Part shown: positions 1 through 5,615 of the stretch, one piece after another
Position numbering within the stretch: position 1 is the stretch's first letter
Layout: each line of letters begins with the position of its first letter
Source of the DNA: an uncultured Bacilli bacterium
Lineage (GTDB): Bacteria; Bacillota_I; Bacilli_A; RF39; UBA660
Assembly (NCBI GenBank): GCA_947630095.1
Contig: CANRGI010000082.1
Location: 1-5,787, forward strand
Length of the DNA: 5,787 bases
Direction: 5' to 3'
The notes under the pieces: model-generated
What the model saw: the letters and a program-made list of their open reading frames with translations, nothing else
Database searches by the model: none
Told to the model about the DNA's origin: nothing
Made by a program: the position numbers and the translations under genes

Positions 1-580
1 GCCCACTAGTAATATTCCCCCATTGGTCTTGTCCTCCTATTTGTAAAGTTACTCCCTCAGTTTCATATAAATGTAAAAAGTCTATTGCTTGAAGTATCAT
101 ATAAGAAAATTCAGTATAACTTATACCACTTGCTAATCTACTTTTAACAGTTTCTTTATTTATCATATAATTTATGTTAAAACATTTTCCATAATCTCTT
201 AAATAATCAATAAAATTAATATCTTTATACCACTCATAATTATTAACAAAATTACATTTAAATAATTTACTTATTTGTAACTTTAATGCTTCATAATTTT
301 TATTAAGTTCTTGATAAGATATTACATTTCTTTCACTTGTAATTCTAGGGTCACCTATTAATCCAGTACCTCCTCCAACTAAAATGTATGCAGTGTGTCC
401 ATATTTCATTAACCATAATATTGGCATAAAACTAGATAAATGTCCTAAATGTAAACTATCTGCAGTCGGGTCAGTACCTATATAAAATTTAAGTTTACCA
501 TTATTTAATTTATCTATTAAATCTTCACTAGTAATACTTTCAATTAAACCTCTTCTTAAAAGTTCGTCATATGCTTTCAT
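1..580 (-). CDS. tyrS: Tyrosyl-tRNA synthetase, N-terminal 193 codons (cut by left edge)
   Basis: Class I aminoacyl-tRNA synthetase that charges tRNA-Tyr with tyrosine in the cytoplasm. Translating from the ATG at 580 gives the family's N-terminal catalytic core: the tyrosine/ATP site YIGTDPTADSLHLGH at residues 33-47 with the HIGH-type signature HLGH (44-47), VGGGTGLIGDP (68-78), the YTEFSYMILQAIDF segment (155-168), and IGGQDQWGNI (181-190), which lines the tyrosine pocket. Bacterial TyrS is normally about 410-420 residues, so the KMSKS loop, anticodon-binding region and S4-like C-terminus lie beyond the left edge. The start is fixed by a strong GGAGG at 587-591, 6 bases upstream of the ATG, and by the T-box leader ending just before it. 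Expression is expected to rise when uncharged tRNA-Tyr accumulates. No frameshift or missing key residue is seen in the visible part. Confidence 0.97.
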   Translation of the reverse strand, partial: MKAYDELLRRGLIESITSEDLIDKLNNGKLKFYIGTDPTADSLHLGHLSSFMPILWLMKYGHTAYILVGGGTGLIGDPRITSERNVISYQELNKNYEALKLQISKLFKCNFVNNYEWYKDINFIDYLRDYGKCFNINYMINKETVKSRLASGISYTEFSYMILQAIDFLHLYETEGVTLQIGGQDQWGNITSG

Positions 581-795
581 AATTAACCTCCAAAAATAAA
601 AAGTGTTACCTAAAAGGACTGTTATTCCAGCGGTACCACCTTTAATTTATATTTCTATACTCTTTCTAACTATAACGCGTTACCTATTAATTTCCAAAAA
701 GTGTATATTCGTTTATTTATAAGTATTAGTTTCCATCTCCCACTAACTTTCTATAATCTAATAAATAACTACTCGTCTTTTCTTCTCTAATTAAT
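581..795 (-). promoter_or_regulatory. T-box riboswitch leader of tyrS (tyrosine-specific)
   Basis: Untranslated leader that binds tRNA-Tyr and lets transcription continue into tyrS only when the tRNA is uncharged. Seen on the minus strand: the T-box core AAAGGTGGTACCGCTGG (643-627). The antiterminator (643-613) pairs AAAGG with CCTTT and GCUG with CAGU around the bulge UGGUACC; the UGGU (638-635) can pair with the ACCA end of the tRNA. Upstream is Stem I: a basal helix AGAAAAG/CUUUUU, AGUA on the 5' side (773-770) opposite GAA (710-708), an AU helix (UUAUUUAU/AUAAAUAA), and a distal hairpin GUUAGU/ACUAAU with the conserved-type loop sequence GAUGGAA. The specifier region reads GAAUAUACAC (710-701), offering UAC followed by A (705-703) or UAU (707-705); both are Tyr codons, matching the downstream gene. 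Exact stem boundaries are inferred by hand. Confidence 0.93.
592..643 (-). terminator. T-box regulated intrinsic terminator (competes with antiterminator)
   Basis: On the minus strand AAAG(G)UG(G)UACC at 643-632 can pair with GGUA(A)CACUUU at 610-600, giving roughly ten pairs with one bulge and one mismatch, followed by UUUUUAUUUUU (602-592). The 5' arm reuses the AAAGG and UGGUACC bases needed for the antiterminator, so the two folds are mutually exclusive: the off state of a transcription-attenuating T-box. The U tract runs directly into the tyrS ribosome binding site. Pairing was done by eye, without energy calculation. Confidence 0.75.
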
Positions 796-801
796 ACAAA
801 A

Positions 802-830
802 ATAATATCATATTTAATTTTAAATGTAAA
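802..830 (-). promoter_or_regulatory. Promoter of the tyrS T-box transcript
   Basis: Minus-strand -35 TTTACA (830-825; five of six match TTGACA), a 17-base spacer, and -10 TATTAT (807-802; five of six match TATAAT) preceded by TGA, giving an extended -10. Predicted start is an A near 795, just before Stem I of the T-box leader. It begins 5 bases past the codon that stops the 100-aa gene, so tyrS need not depend on readthrough from upstream. Confidence 0.75.
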
Positions 831-834
831 TAAT

Positions 835-1137
835 TTACTTTGATAATTTTAAATTATCTTTATATTCCATTAAATCTTTAGCATAAATATAAGCAGAACT
901 TAAAACATTATATCTTACTTCTAATTTAGCCCTTACTACATACTCACTATCGTGAAGTATATTAGAGTATCTTTGTATCTCATTATCTGCTTCTATTAAT
1001 TTCTTTAAATATTCTCCTGTAACAGCACTTCCTGGATAATAAAAGCAATTATCTATAATATTCATTAGTTCATTTCTTAACATATTAACTTTCTCTGCTA
1101 ATAAACTTATCTCATATAAATCATTATAATTAACCAT
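835..1137 (-). CDS. Hypothetical protein, 100 aa, helical, cytoplasmic
   Basis: I do not recognise this family. The 100-residue product has no signal peptide, membrane segment or metal-binding motif; it has one Cys (Cys31), followed by FYYPGS (32-37). It looks mostly alpha-helical: an N-terminal helix (about 4-30), a short Pro/Gly break (34-41), then two longer helices (about 42-62 and 65-95) rich in Glu, Lys, Leu and Tyr. A helical bundle or small protein-interaction module is possible. The start ATG at 1137 is supported by AGGGGG (1148-1143) and a promoter immediately upstream. It sits between the surface-protein gene and the tyrS promoter and is probably monocistronic. Function cannot be inferred from context. 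Confidence 0.7.
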   Translation of the reverse strand: MVNYNDLYEISLLAEKVNMLRNELMNIIDNCFYYPGSAVTGEYLKKLIEADNEIQRYSNILHDSEYVVRAKLEVRYNVLSSAYIYAKDLMEYKDNLKLSK

Positions 1138-1159
1138 ATATACCCCCTAAAACACATAA

Positions 1160-1188
1160 AGTGTACCATAAAAACTATATATAGTCAA
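1160..1188 (-). promoter_or_regulatory. Promoter of the 100-aa gene, with palindrome in the spacer
   Basis: Minus-strand -35 TTGACT (1188-1183; five of six), a 17-base spacer, and -10 TACACT (1165-1160; four of six) preceded by TGG, an extended -10. It starts directly after the stop codon of the 431-aa surface protein. A perfect 12-base palindrome, ACTATATATAGT (1174-1185), overlaps the end of the -35 and fills half of the spacer. That could be a small operator or simply AT-rich chance. Confidence 0.6.
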
Positions 1189-2484
1189 TTAAATTTTATT
1201 TAAAATATTTTTCTTTTTTAACATAATTATTACTATAGATGCACATAATATAATACCTATACCAAAATAATAAGTCATATTACTTAATCCAGTTTTAGGA
1301 TTTTCTTCTATATTTTCCTCTAATTTAGGGTGGTTAATTTTAACTTTATTAGCCATTAAATCAACACCATTATTACCACTATCTAAACCAACTAGAGTTT
1401 GAGTTGCTTCTATTCCATTAGTTGCTTCATAAACATAAACACCATTTGTAATATAATCATTACCTTTTATACTTACATTTACATTATTTTCATTTTCTAT
1501 ATCCAATTTAGGAAGTACATAATATCCATCAGAAGAAAGATTAATATTAGATAATTTATTTTCTTTAACTAAGTTATTATCTTCATATACATATAAATCA
1601 ATATTAGATTTTTCTTCTACTAATCTATTTAATTTAACATAGAGAGTATAACCATCTGCTTCTTTATTTACATATATATCATTTATTTCTAAATCTTCAG
1701 GACTTTTATCTTCTAAAGTAAATAAATAATTTATTATATCATTTATATTATTTTCAACTTCAGTATATGTTCCAGTTTTATATACATTTTCCCATAAACC
1801 AGCATATGATAAAACAGTTTTAGTTTGTAATTGTGATGTTTTATAATAATCATCTACTATACTATCAGGGTTAGTATAGTGCATTATAGCAAGTTGTATA
1901 GCAGATACTAGTTCATCAGTAGTCACAGAAGTAGTAGGACTTTCATTTTTAGGTGAAGTCAATATACTTTTAGTTTGCCCATCACTTTCAGTATCATTTA
2001 TTTCTTTATAAACTAAAACCCCATCTCTTACTAGATTATTTAACATTTCTTCACTACTTATATATGGATATGAATTCTTTAATATTCCTATAATCTTACT
2101 TTTTATTTCACTTGATATTTGACTAGACGAATTTATATTAATTCTTTGATATGGTTCTTGCTCCATAATATCAATTAATAAATCAGCACAATAAGCAAGA
2201 TGGTAATCTTCGTCATTATTTACCCAAGGAACTTTATAACCATATTCTCTAAAATCCCATCTATCGTCCCTATCTACATCTTCTTTATCACTTAATAATG
2301 TATAAATAGCAGGTGCATAATTATTTTTAACTTTTCCATCAGTACCTTTATAACTATATGTATGTTGACTTCTTTGATAATATGTATTTCTTAACGGAAT
2401 ATAAAATTCTGCTGCATCTAAATTCATACTCATAAAAGAAGATAATAAAATAACACTTCCTAACTTTAATAACCCTTTTTTCAT
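1189..2484 (-). CDS. Cell-wall-anchored surface protein with thioester domain (putative covalent adhesin)
   Basis: The 431-residue protein has a signal peptide (KKGLLKLG, then a hydrophobic core, about 1-25), a long N-terminal domain, a beta-rich linker domain (about 265-382) and a sorting signal: NPKTG (395-399), membrane segment (about 404-421), then KKK (423-425). The N-terminal domain has both parts of the Gram-positive thioester-domain (TED) signature: Tyr-Cys with Cys99 in YHLAYCADL, and IQLAIM with Gln197. In TED adhesins such as streptococcal SfbI, Cys and Gln form an internal thioester that captures host-surface amines covalently. The Cys-to-Gln spacing (98 residues) and a following Ig-like stalk suit such a protein, but the usual Trp after AI is Met201 here. 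The product is presumably linked to peptidoglycan by a sortase not in this window. The start ATG at 2484 follows GGAGTTT, 12 bases past the ytxH-like stop, so it is probably the operon's last gene. Confidence 0.85.
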   Translation of the reverse strand: MKKGLLKLGSVILLSSFMSMNLDAAEFYIPLRNTYYQRSQHTYSYKGTDGKVKNNYAPAIYTLLSDKEDVDRDDRWDFREYGYKVPWVNNDEDYHLAYCADLLIDIMEQEPYQRININSSSQISSEIKSKIIGILKNSYPYISSEEMLNNLVRDGVLVYKEINDTESDGQTKSILTSPKNESPTTSVTTDELVSAIQLAIMHYTNPDSIVDDYYKTSQLQTKTVLSYAGLWENVYKTGTYTEVENNINDIINYLFTLEDKSPEDLEINDIYVNKEADGYTLYVKLNRLVEEKSNIDLYVYEDNNLVKENKLSNINLSSDGYYVLPKLDIENENNVNVSIKGNDYITNGVYVYEATNGIEATQTLVGLDSGNNGVDLMANKVKINHPKLEENIEENPKTGLSNMTYYFGIGIILCASIVIIMLKKKNILNKI

Positions 2485-2496
2485 TCAAACTCCTTT

Positions 2497-2940
2497 TTAT
2501 TTACTTTTTGTATTTTTTTTACTACTTTGCTTAGGTTTATCTTCTTCTTCTAATTTATTTACAACATCTTTAGCAACATTTAAAGTAGCATTTTTAACTT
2601 CTTTAACTGCTTTTTCAACTATAGGTGTACCTTTTTCTTTAGCATAATCATATAATTCTTCTGCTTTCTTTCCTACCTTTTTTGCTTGATTTTTTGCTAT
2701 ATCTAATGCTTTTTCTTTATCTAATGTAGCAATTTCACTCTTTAAATCTTCTACTTTATCTAAAATATTATCTTTAACTTCATTCGCGTCTATCTCTTTA
2801 ACTTTATCAACTAACTCCTCTAATTTTATTTTTAATTCTTTCCTAGTCGCACGTCCATCTTGAGGCGCAAACAAAAGGGCTAACCCTGCTCCAACTCCTG
2901 CTCCTAAAACAAATTTTCCAAAACCTTTCTTATTACTCAT
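2497..2940 (-). CDS. ytxH: YtxH-like protein (Gly-rich membrane segment plus long helix)
   Basis: The 147-residue product starts with the YtxH signature: a short basic tail (NKKG), a Gly/Ala-rich hydrophobic segment FVLGAGVGAGLALLFAP (10-26), then the turn QDGRATRKEL (27-36). Residues 37-130 form long amphipathic, Lys/Glu-rich helices resembling apolipophorin-type repeats; the C-terminus (about 131-147) is a basic, disordered Lys/Ser tail. YtxH proteins are small, stress-associated Firmicutes proteins of unclear biochemical role, probably membrane-attached by the Gly-rich segment. The ATG at 2940 overlaps the preceding gene's stop by 8 bases and is preceded by AGGAGG (2950-2955 region), implying translational coupling. 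In Bacillus subtilis the neighbour of ytxH is ytxG, and a YtxG-like gene precedes it here too, which supports the assignment. The symbol reflects family membership, not demonstrated orthology. Confidence 0.85.
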   Translation of the reverse strand: MSNKKGFGKFVLGAGVGAGLALLFAPQDGRATRKELKIKLEELVDKVKEIDANEVKDNILDKVEDLKSEIATLDKEKALDIAKNQAKKVGKKAEELYDYAKEKGTPIVEKAVKEVKNATLNVAKDVVNKLEEEDKPKQSSKKNTKSK

Positions 2941-3223
2941 ATATATCTTCCTCCTTTATATTTTTCCTTTTTCTTTTCATAATCTTACTTACAAAACTAC
3001 TTAAAGCACCTATAATACTTTCTCCTATTGTATTTAATTTTGAAGTAGTATTATCTATTAAATCAAAAACCCCATCTAAACTCTCTGCTTTCTTTGTAAC
3101 ATTATCTAGTAAATAATCAACCTTATTTAAAGTTCCCATTAATTTTATGCATAAAATAGTAAGCATTATGATAAAAACTATTAAAGCAATATAAACAACT
3201 ACAATTAAAGCATCTGATAACAT
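2933..3223 (-). CDS. YtxG/DUF948-like single-pass membrane protein
   Basis: The 96-residue product has one strong N-terminal membrane segment (about 5-28, ALIVVVYIALIVFIIML and on) followed by a helical region in which hydrophobic residues recur every three to four positions (MGTLNKVDYLLDNVTKKAESLDGVFDL is the type of spacing, residues 29-55). It ends in a short second apolar stretch (about 64-80) and a basic tail KRKRK. This is the plan of DUF948/YtxG proteins: an N-terminal anchor and a coiled-coil-like tail that may oligomerise on the membrane. It is shorter than the typical 130-150 residues, so it may be a reduced version. The assignment leans on position: directly before the YtxH-like gene, as in the Bacillus ytxG-ytxH pair. 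The ribosome binding site AAGGAG lies inside the end of the 339-aa gene, 3 bases upstream of which this gene starts, so the two are likely coupled. Confidence 0.7.
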   Translation of the reverse strand: MLSDALIVVVYIALIVFIIMLTILCIKLMGTLNKVDYLLDNVTKKAESLDGVFDLIDNTTSKLNTIGESIIGALSSFVSKIMKRKRKNIKEEDIYE

Positions 3224-3226
3224 ATA

Positions 3227-4246
3227 TTATTCTCCTTCCTTTTCTTCATACATTGAATCTATTAAATTGAATAAATCGTGTTCTAGTGTTTTCTCAAATT
3301 CTTCTCCTTCTTCATTAGGTTCACTTGCCTTTTCTTCATAACTATCTAAAATACTATTTATTCTCTCTTCACTTGTCTTTTCACTACTAGGTTTAGAAAA
3401 CTTACTTAAAAAATCTTCTTCAGCATCGTCTAACTTCTTAAAATCAAACTTCGCTTGTTCTTCTTCCTCTTCTAATTTATCTTTTAGTCTTTCTTCTATC
3501 TCTCCAATAGAAATATTTTTATTTCCTTCTATCTCACTTAATAAATCTTCTATACTCTTTCCTTCGTCTTTATTTTCTACTACCTTTGGTGTACTTAACT
3601 TAGTAAGAGTGTTTTCTAGTTCGTCTTCTAATGTTCCATACGCTTTTCTTCTTACCGAGTCATAATTCATATCACTTGGGTTATGTCTTACATATTCGCT
3701 CCTCTCTCTTATCTCTTCTTTAGTGTAATTTTTATCTAATACCCCATATACAGGACTAATAATCGGACTAGGTTTAAAAGTCTTCTCAGGAACTTTTTTA
3801 GTGCTACTATAATGACTTACATTTTGAGTAGTACTTACACTTTTACTAACATTACTACTATTATTATTACTTCTATATTCTTTATTATACTCTTGTTTTA
3901 TCGGCTTATTTATTTCTTCTCTTTTTTCTATTCTCTCCCCTAAATCAAGTATACTACTCCTTTTAGGTACTACTACTTCCTCTTCTTCGTCAACTATAGG
4001 AAACTTAAATGTAGGTTCACTCTTTTTAGGAATAGAATTAAATACATCTCTTTCTGTATATTCTTCTTTACTCTCTCTTTTAGGTAATTCTTCAAATTCT
4101 CTAACTAAAGGTTTACTAACTTCCTCTCTCTTAGGCAGTTTAACTTCTTCTATTCTAGGTTTAACTTCCTCATTCTTTTTATCGTCAGGGACTTCTACGA
4201 TTTCTTCGTCATAAAAAATATTTTTTAATTTACCAAATAATCCCAT
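3227..4246 (-). CDS. Acidic low-complexity protein, 339 aa, unknown function
   Basis: I do not recognise a named family. The N-terminus MGLFGKLKNIFYDEE is a short amphipathic helix followed by acids, similar in style to the membrane-binding N-terminus of the division protein SepF, but no SepF core domain follows. Residues 20-120 are Glu/Lys/Pro-rich and disordered with an embedded TFKFPIVDEEEE (79-90). Residues 121-150 are Ser/Asn-rich. The most ordered-looking part is a compact motif, FKPSPIISPVYGVLDKNY (157-174), then helices with SVRRKAYGTLEDELENTL (197-214). Residues 228-339 are acidic and probably coiled coil. The motif 157-174 looks like a conserved interaction site; that is an inference. 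No signal peptide or membrane segment, so cytoplasmic, perhaps membrane-associated. ATG at 4246 follows GAGGTG. Its position between a lipoprotein and YtxG/YtxH genes suggests an envelope or division-linked role. Confidence 0.75.
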   Translation of the reverse strand: MGLFGKLKNIFYDEEIVEVPDDKKNEEVKPRIEEVKLPKREEVSKPLVREFEELPKRESKEEYTERDVFNSIPKKSEPTFKFPIVDEEEEVVVPKRSSILDLGERIEKREEINKPIKQEYNKEYRSNNNSSNVSKSVSTTQNVSHYSSTKKVPEKTFKPSPIISPVYGVLDKNYTKEEIRERSEYVRHNPSDMNYDSVRRKAYGTLEDELENTLTKLSTPKVVENKDEGKSIEDLLSEIEGNKNISIGEIEERLKDKLEEEEEQAKFDFKKLDDAEEDFLSKFSKPSSEKTSEERINSILDSYEEKASEPNEEGEEFEKTLEHDLFNLIDSMYEEKEGE

Positions 4247-4261
4247 AAAACACCTCTTTCT

Positions 4262-4855
4262 TTAATTTGCTTCAAGTATATTACTACTATTATCATTTTT
4301 AGGCTTATCTATTTGAAAAGTAGTCTCACTAGTTTCCAAATCGCCATTATCTATTAATCTTGCTATAACTTTATCATTATACTTAATTGAAGAAAGTAAT
4401 ATAGTACTATCTATTATTGCCCTTTTTATCTCACTTTCTTTTACACTTACTTCTATATAACTATAATTATATAACATTTTTATATAAAAGTAACCATTTT
4501 CATTTTCTTTTACCATTACATATCCATCTATATCATTATAAGAAAATTTATGACTAAAGTAAAGACTTTCGTCTACAACATATTCATTTTTTAATTTATT
4601 ATTGTAAGCATTAACATCTACATTTAAATAAAACATATTCCCATTATTAAGTAAAACTTGATTATATCCATTATCTGATACTACTGAAAAATCTCTAGGT
4701 TTATAATATCTATATCCTCTTCCATTTGTATTTTGATGCTTATTATCATTTATAAGTACATTACTAATCGCATCTTCAATAGTAAGTGAACTTGTAAGTG
4801 AACTAGAACAACCTACTAGTAAAAACAAAGACAATATTAATATAACTTTTTTCAT
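4262..4855 (-). CDS. Putative lipoprotein, 197 aa, unknown function
   Basis: The N-terminus is a classic lipoprotein signal: MKK, a hydrophobic core (4-14) and lipobox LVGC (13-16), so Cys16 should be lipidated after cleavage by signal peptidase II and the protein held on the outer face of the membrane. The mature part begins with a Ser/Thr-rich spacer (17-25), then an Asn-rich loop with NGRGYRYYKPRDFSVVSDNGYN (44-65), followed by alternating short beta-like strands (about 66-140: VLLNNGNMFYLNVDV, YVMVKENENGYFYIKMLY and similar) and a helix (139-156). The tail (175-197) is polar and probably disordered. I know of no family for it. It is the first gene of the operon, with its own extended -10 promoter about 25 bases upstream of the ATG and a weak GGGTG ribosome binding site; 15 bases separate it from the next gene. 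Confidence 0.8.
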   Translation of the reverse strand: MKKVILILSLFLLVGCSSSLTSSLTIEDAISNVLINDNKHQNTNGRGYRYYKPRDFSVVSDNGYNQVLLNNGNMFYLNVDVNAYNNKLKNEYVVDESLYFSHKFSYNDIDGYVMVKENENGYFYIKMLYNYSYIEVSVKESEIKRAIIDSTILLSSIKYNDKVIARLIDNGDLETSETTFQIDKPKNDNSSNILEAN

Positions 4856-4877
4856 TTATTCACCCACTTCTATATTA

Positions 4878-4886
4878 ATTATACCA
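4878..4886 (-). promoter_or_regulatory. Extended -10 promoter of the lipoprotein-led operon
   Basis: The minus strand reads TGGTATAAT (4886-4878): a perfect -10 hexamer with the TGn extension. No good -35 is found at 16-18 bases (TAGGAA at 4906-4901 is the best placed and is poor), as expected for promoters that rely on the extended element. Predicted start is near 4871, leaving a very short leader of about 15 bases before the ATG at 4855. Confidence 0.65.
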
Positions 4887-4903
4887 TTTAACAAGTAATT
4901 TTC

Positions 4904-4938
4904 CTAGTGTCTTTTTATAGTAAAATAATTAACACTAG
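4904..4938. repeat. Inverted repeat between trmB and the lipoprotein operon
   Basis: CTAGTGT (4904-4910) and ACACTAG (4932-4938) are perfect inverted 7-base arms around a 21-base centre. The centre itself holds a second inverted pair, TTTTA (4913-4917) and TAAAA (4921-4925), with a 3-base loop. Read on the minus strand it begins 8 bases after the trmB stop, where a terminator would be expected, but GAAAAUUA and not a U run follows the hairpin, so it is not a canonical intrinsic terminator. Alternatives are an operator next to the operon promoter or an mRNA 3'-end stabilising hairpin. Confidence 0.55.
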
Positions 4939-4945
4939 ATTTACA

Positions 4946-5563
4946 TTAAAATTTTATAACTTTTACATAATTTATATTTTTACCTTTACGTATAAACTTT
5001 TCTTCATATTCAGTTCTAACTTTATCAAAATAATTATTATTCTTTTTTATTACAAAATATTTATTTATTTTATACATTTCTAAACTATATTTAAAAAATT
5101 CGTCATTATCAGTTTTTTGTTCTATTACTTTTAATCCTTTAAATATACTATTATAACTTTTTAAAAATTCACTACTAGTAAGTCTTCTTTTCTCGTGCCT
5201 CTTTTTAGGCCACGGGTCACTAAAGTTAAGATAAATTTTACTTATTTCTTTATAAAATATATCACTAACTTTTCTAGCATCAACACATATTATTTTTAAA
5301 TTATTTATATTTTCTTTTTCTATAGTTTCAATAACACCTAGTAAAACACTTGGATACTTTTCTATACCTATATAATTTATATTTTTATTTTCTCTAGCGA
5401 GATTAAGTAAAAAAGAACCTTTACCCATACCTATTTCTAAATATATTTTATTTTTATTACCAAATAAACTACTCCATTTACCTTTATAATCTTCTGGGTT
5501 ATGTATTACACATTTACTTTTATTTACTACTTCTTCGCTTCCTTTAATATGTTTTAATCTCAT
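4946..5563 (-). CDS. trmB: tRNA (guanine-N7-)-methyltransferase
   Basis: Methylates N7 of G46 in the tRNA variable loop with S-adenosylmethionine. The 205-residue product carries the full TrmB set: SAM-binding glycine loop YLEIGMGKGSFL (41-52), the acidic strand end in YIGIEKY (64-70), CVDARK (93-98), the family hallmark NFSDPWPKKRHEKRR (113-127) with catalytic-type Asp116, then QKTDN (149-153) and the C-terminal TEYEEKF (184-190). Length is close to the usual 210-240 residues. The start ATG at 5563 is preceded by TAGGTG and a good promoter; HIKGSEEVV after the start matches where the family's fold begins. It is the first gene of the leftward group and divergent from the gene at 5666. The gene has unusually many Lys, Asn and Ile, in line with the AT-rich window. 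Confidence 0.96.
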   Translation of the reverse strand: MRLKHIKGSEEVVNKSKCVIHNPEDYKGKWSSLFGNKNKIYLEIGMGKGSFLLNLARENKNINYIGIEKYPSVLLGVIETIEKENINNLKIICVDARKVSDIFYKEISKIYLNFSDPWPKKRHEKRRLTSSEFLKSYNSIFKGLKVIEQKTDNDEFFKYSLEMYKINKYFVIKKNNNYFDKVRTEYEEKFIRKGKNINYVKVIKF

Positions 5564-5586
5564 AATTACACCTACAAATCACATTA

Positions 5587-5615
5587 ATTGTACAATATTT
5601 TCTTGATTTTGTGAA
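5587..5615 (-). promoter_or_regulatory. Promoter of trmB
   Basis: Minus-strand -35 TTCACA (5615-5610; five of six), a 17-base spacer and -10 TACAAT (5592-5587; five of six). The predicted start, near 5580, leaves about 17 bases before the trmB ATG. Its -35 abuts that of the divergent rightward promoter. Confidence 0.7.

Larger units (their letters stand above)
1189..4855 (-). other. Likely five-gene envelope operon
   Basis: Five minus-strand genes (4855-4262, 4246-3227, 3223-2933, 2940-2497, 2484-1189) are separated by 15, 3, -8 and 12 bases, and no terminator-like hairpin with a U tract lies between any of them. The promoter before the first gene and the new promoter after the last bracket the unit. 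Products are a lipoprotein, a possibly membrane-associated acidic protein, two membrane-anchored YtxG/YtxH-type proteins and a wall-anchored surface protein, so a shared envelope theme is plausible. That they form one transcript is inferred from spacing alone. An internal promoter before the surface-protein gene was not seen but could hide in coding sequence. Confidence 0.65.

Noticed and set aside
600..1167. Shared AAGTGTTACC / AAGTGTACCA words at about 601 and 1160 as a direct repeat
   Set aside because: One is the terminator arm of the T-box and the other a -10 region; similarity is short and surrounding bases do not match.
1174..1190. Palindrome ACTATATATAGT followed by TTTTT on the minus strand as an intrinsic terminator for the adhesin gene
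   Set aside because: The palindrome has no loop and is all A-U except its C-G ends; a usable stem would be about four weak pairs. A promoter spacer or operator reading fits better.
3420..3560. TCTTCT-rich tracts as a microsatellite or repeat array
   Set aside because: They are simply Glu/Lys codons (GAA, AAA, GAG) of the 339-aa gene read on the other strand, with no fixed unit.
3227..4246. SepF assignment for the 339-aa protein
   Set aside because: Only the first 15 residues resemble the SepF start; the compact SepF beta/alpha core is absent and the protein is twice the usual length.
1189..4855. Mobile element or phage origin of the envelope operon
   Set aside because: No integrase, transposase, terminal repeats or att-like duplication was seen, and base composition matches the neighbouring housekeeping genes.
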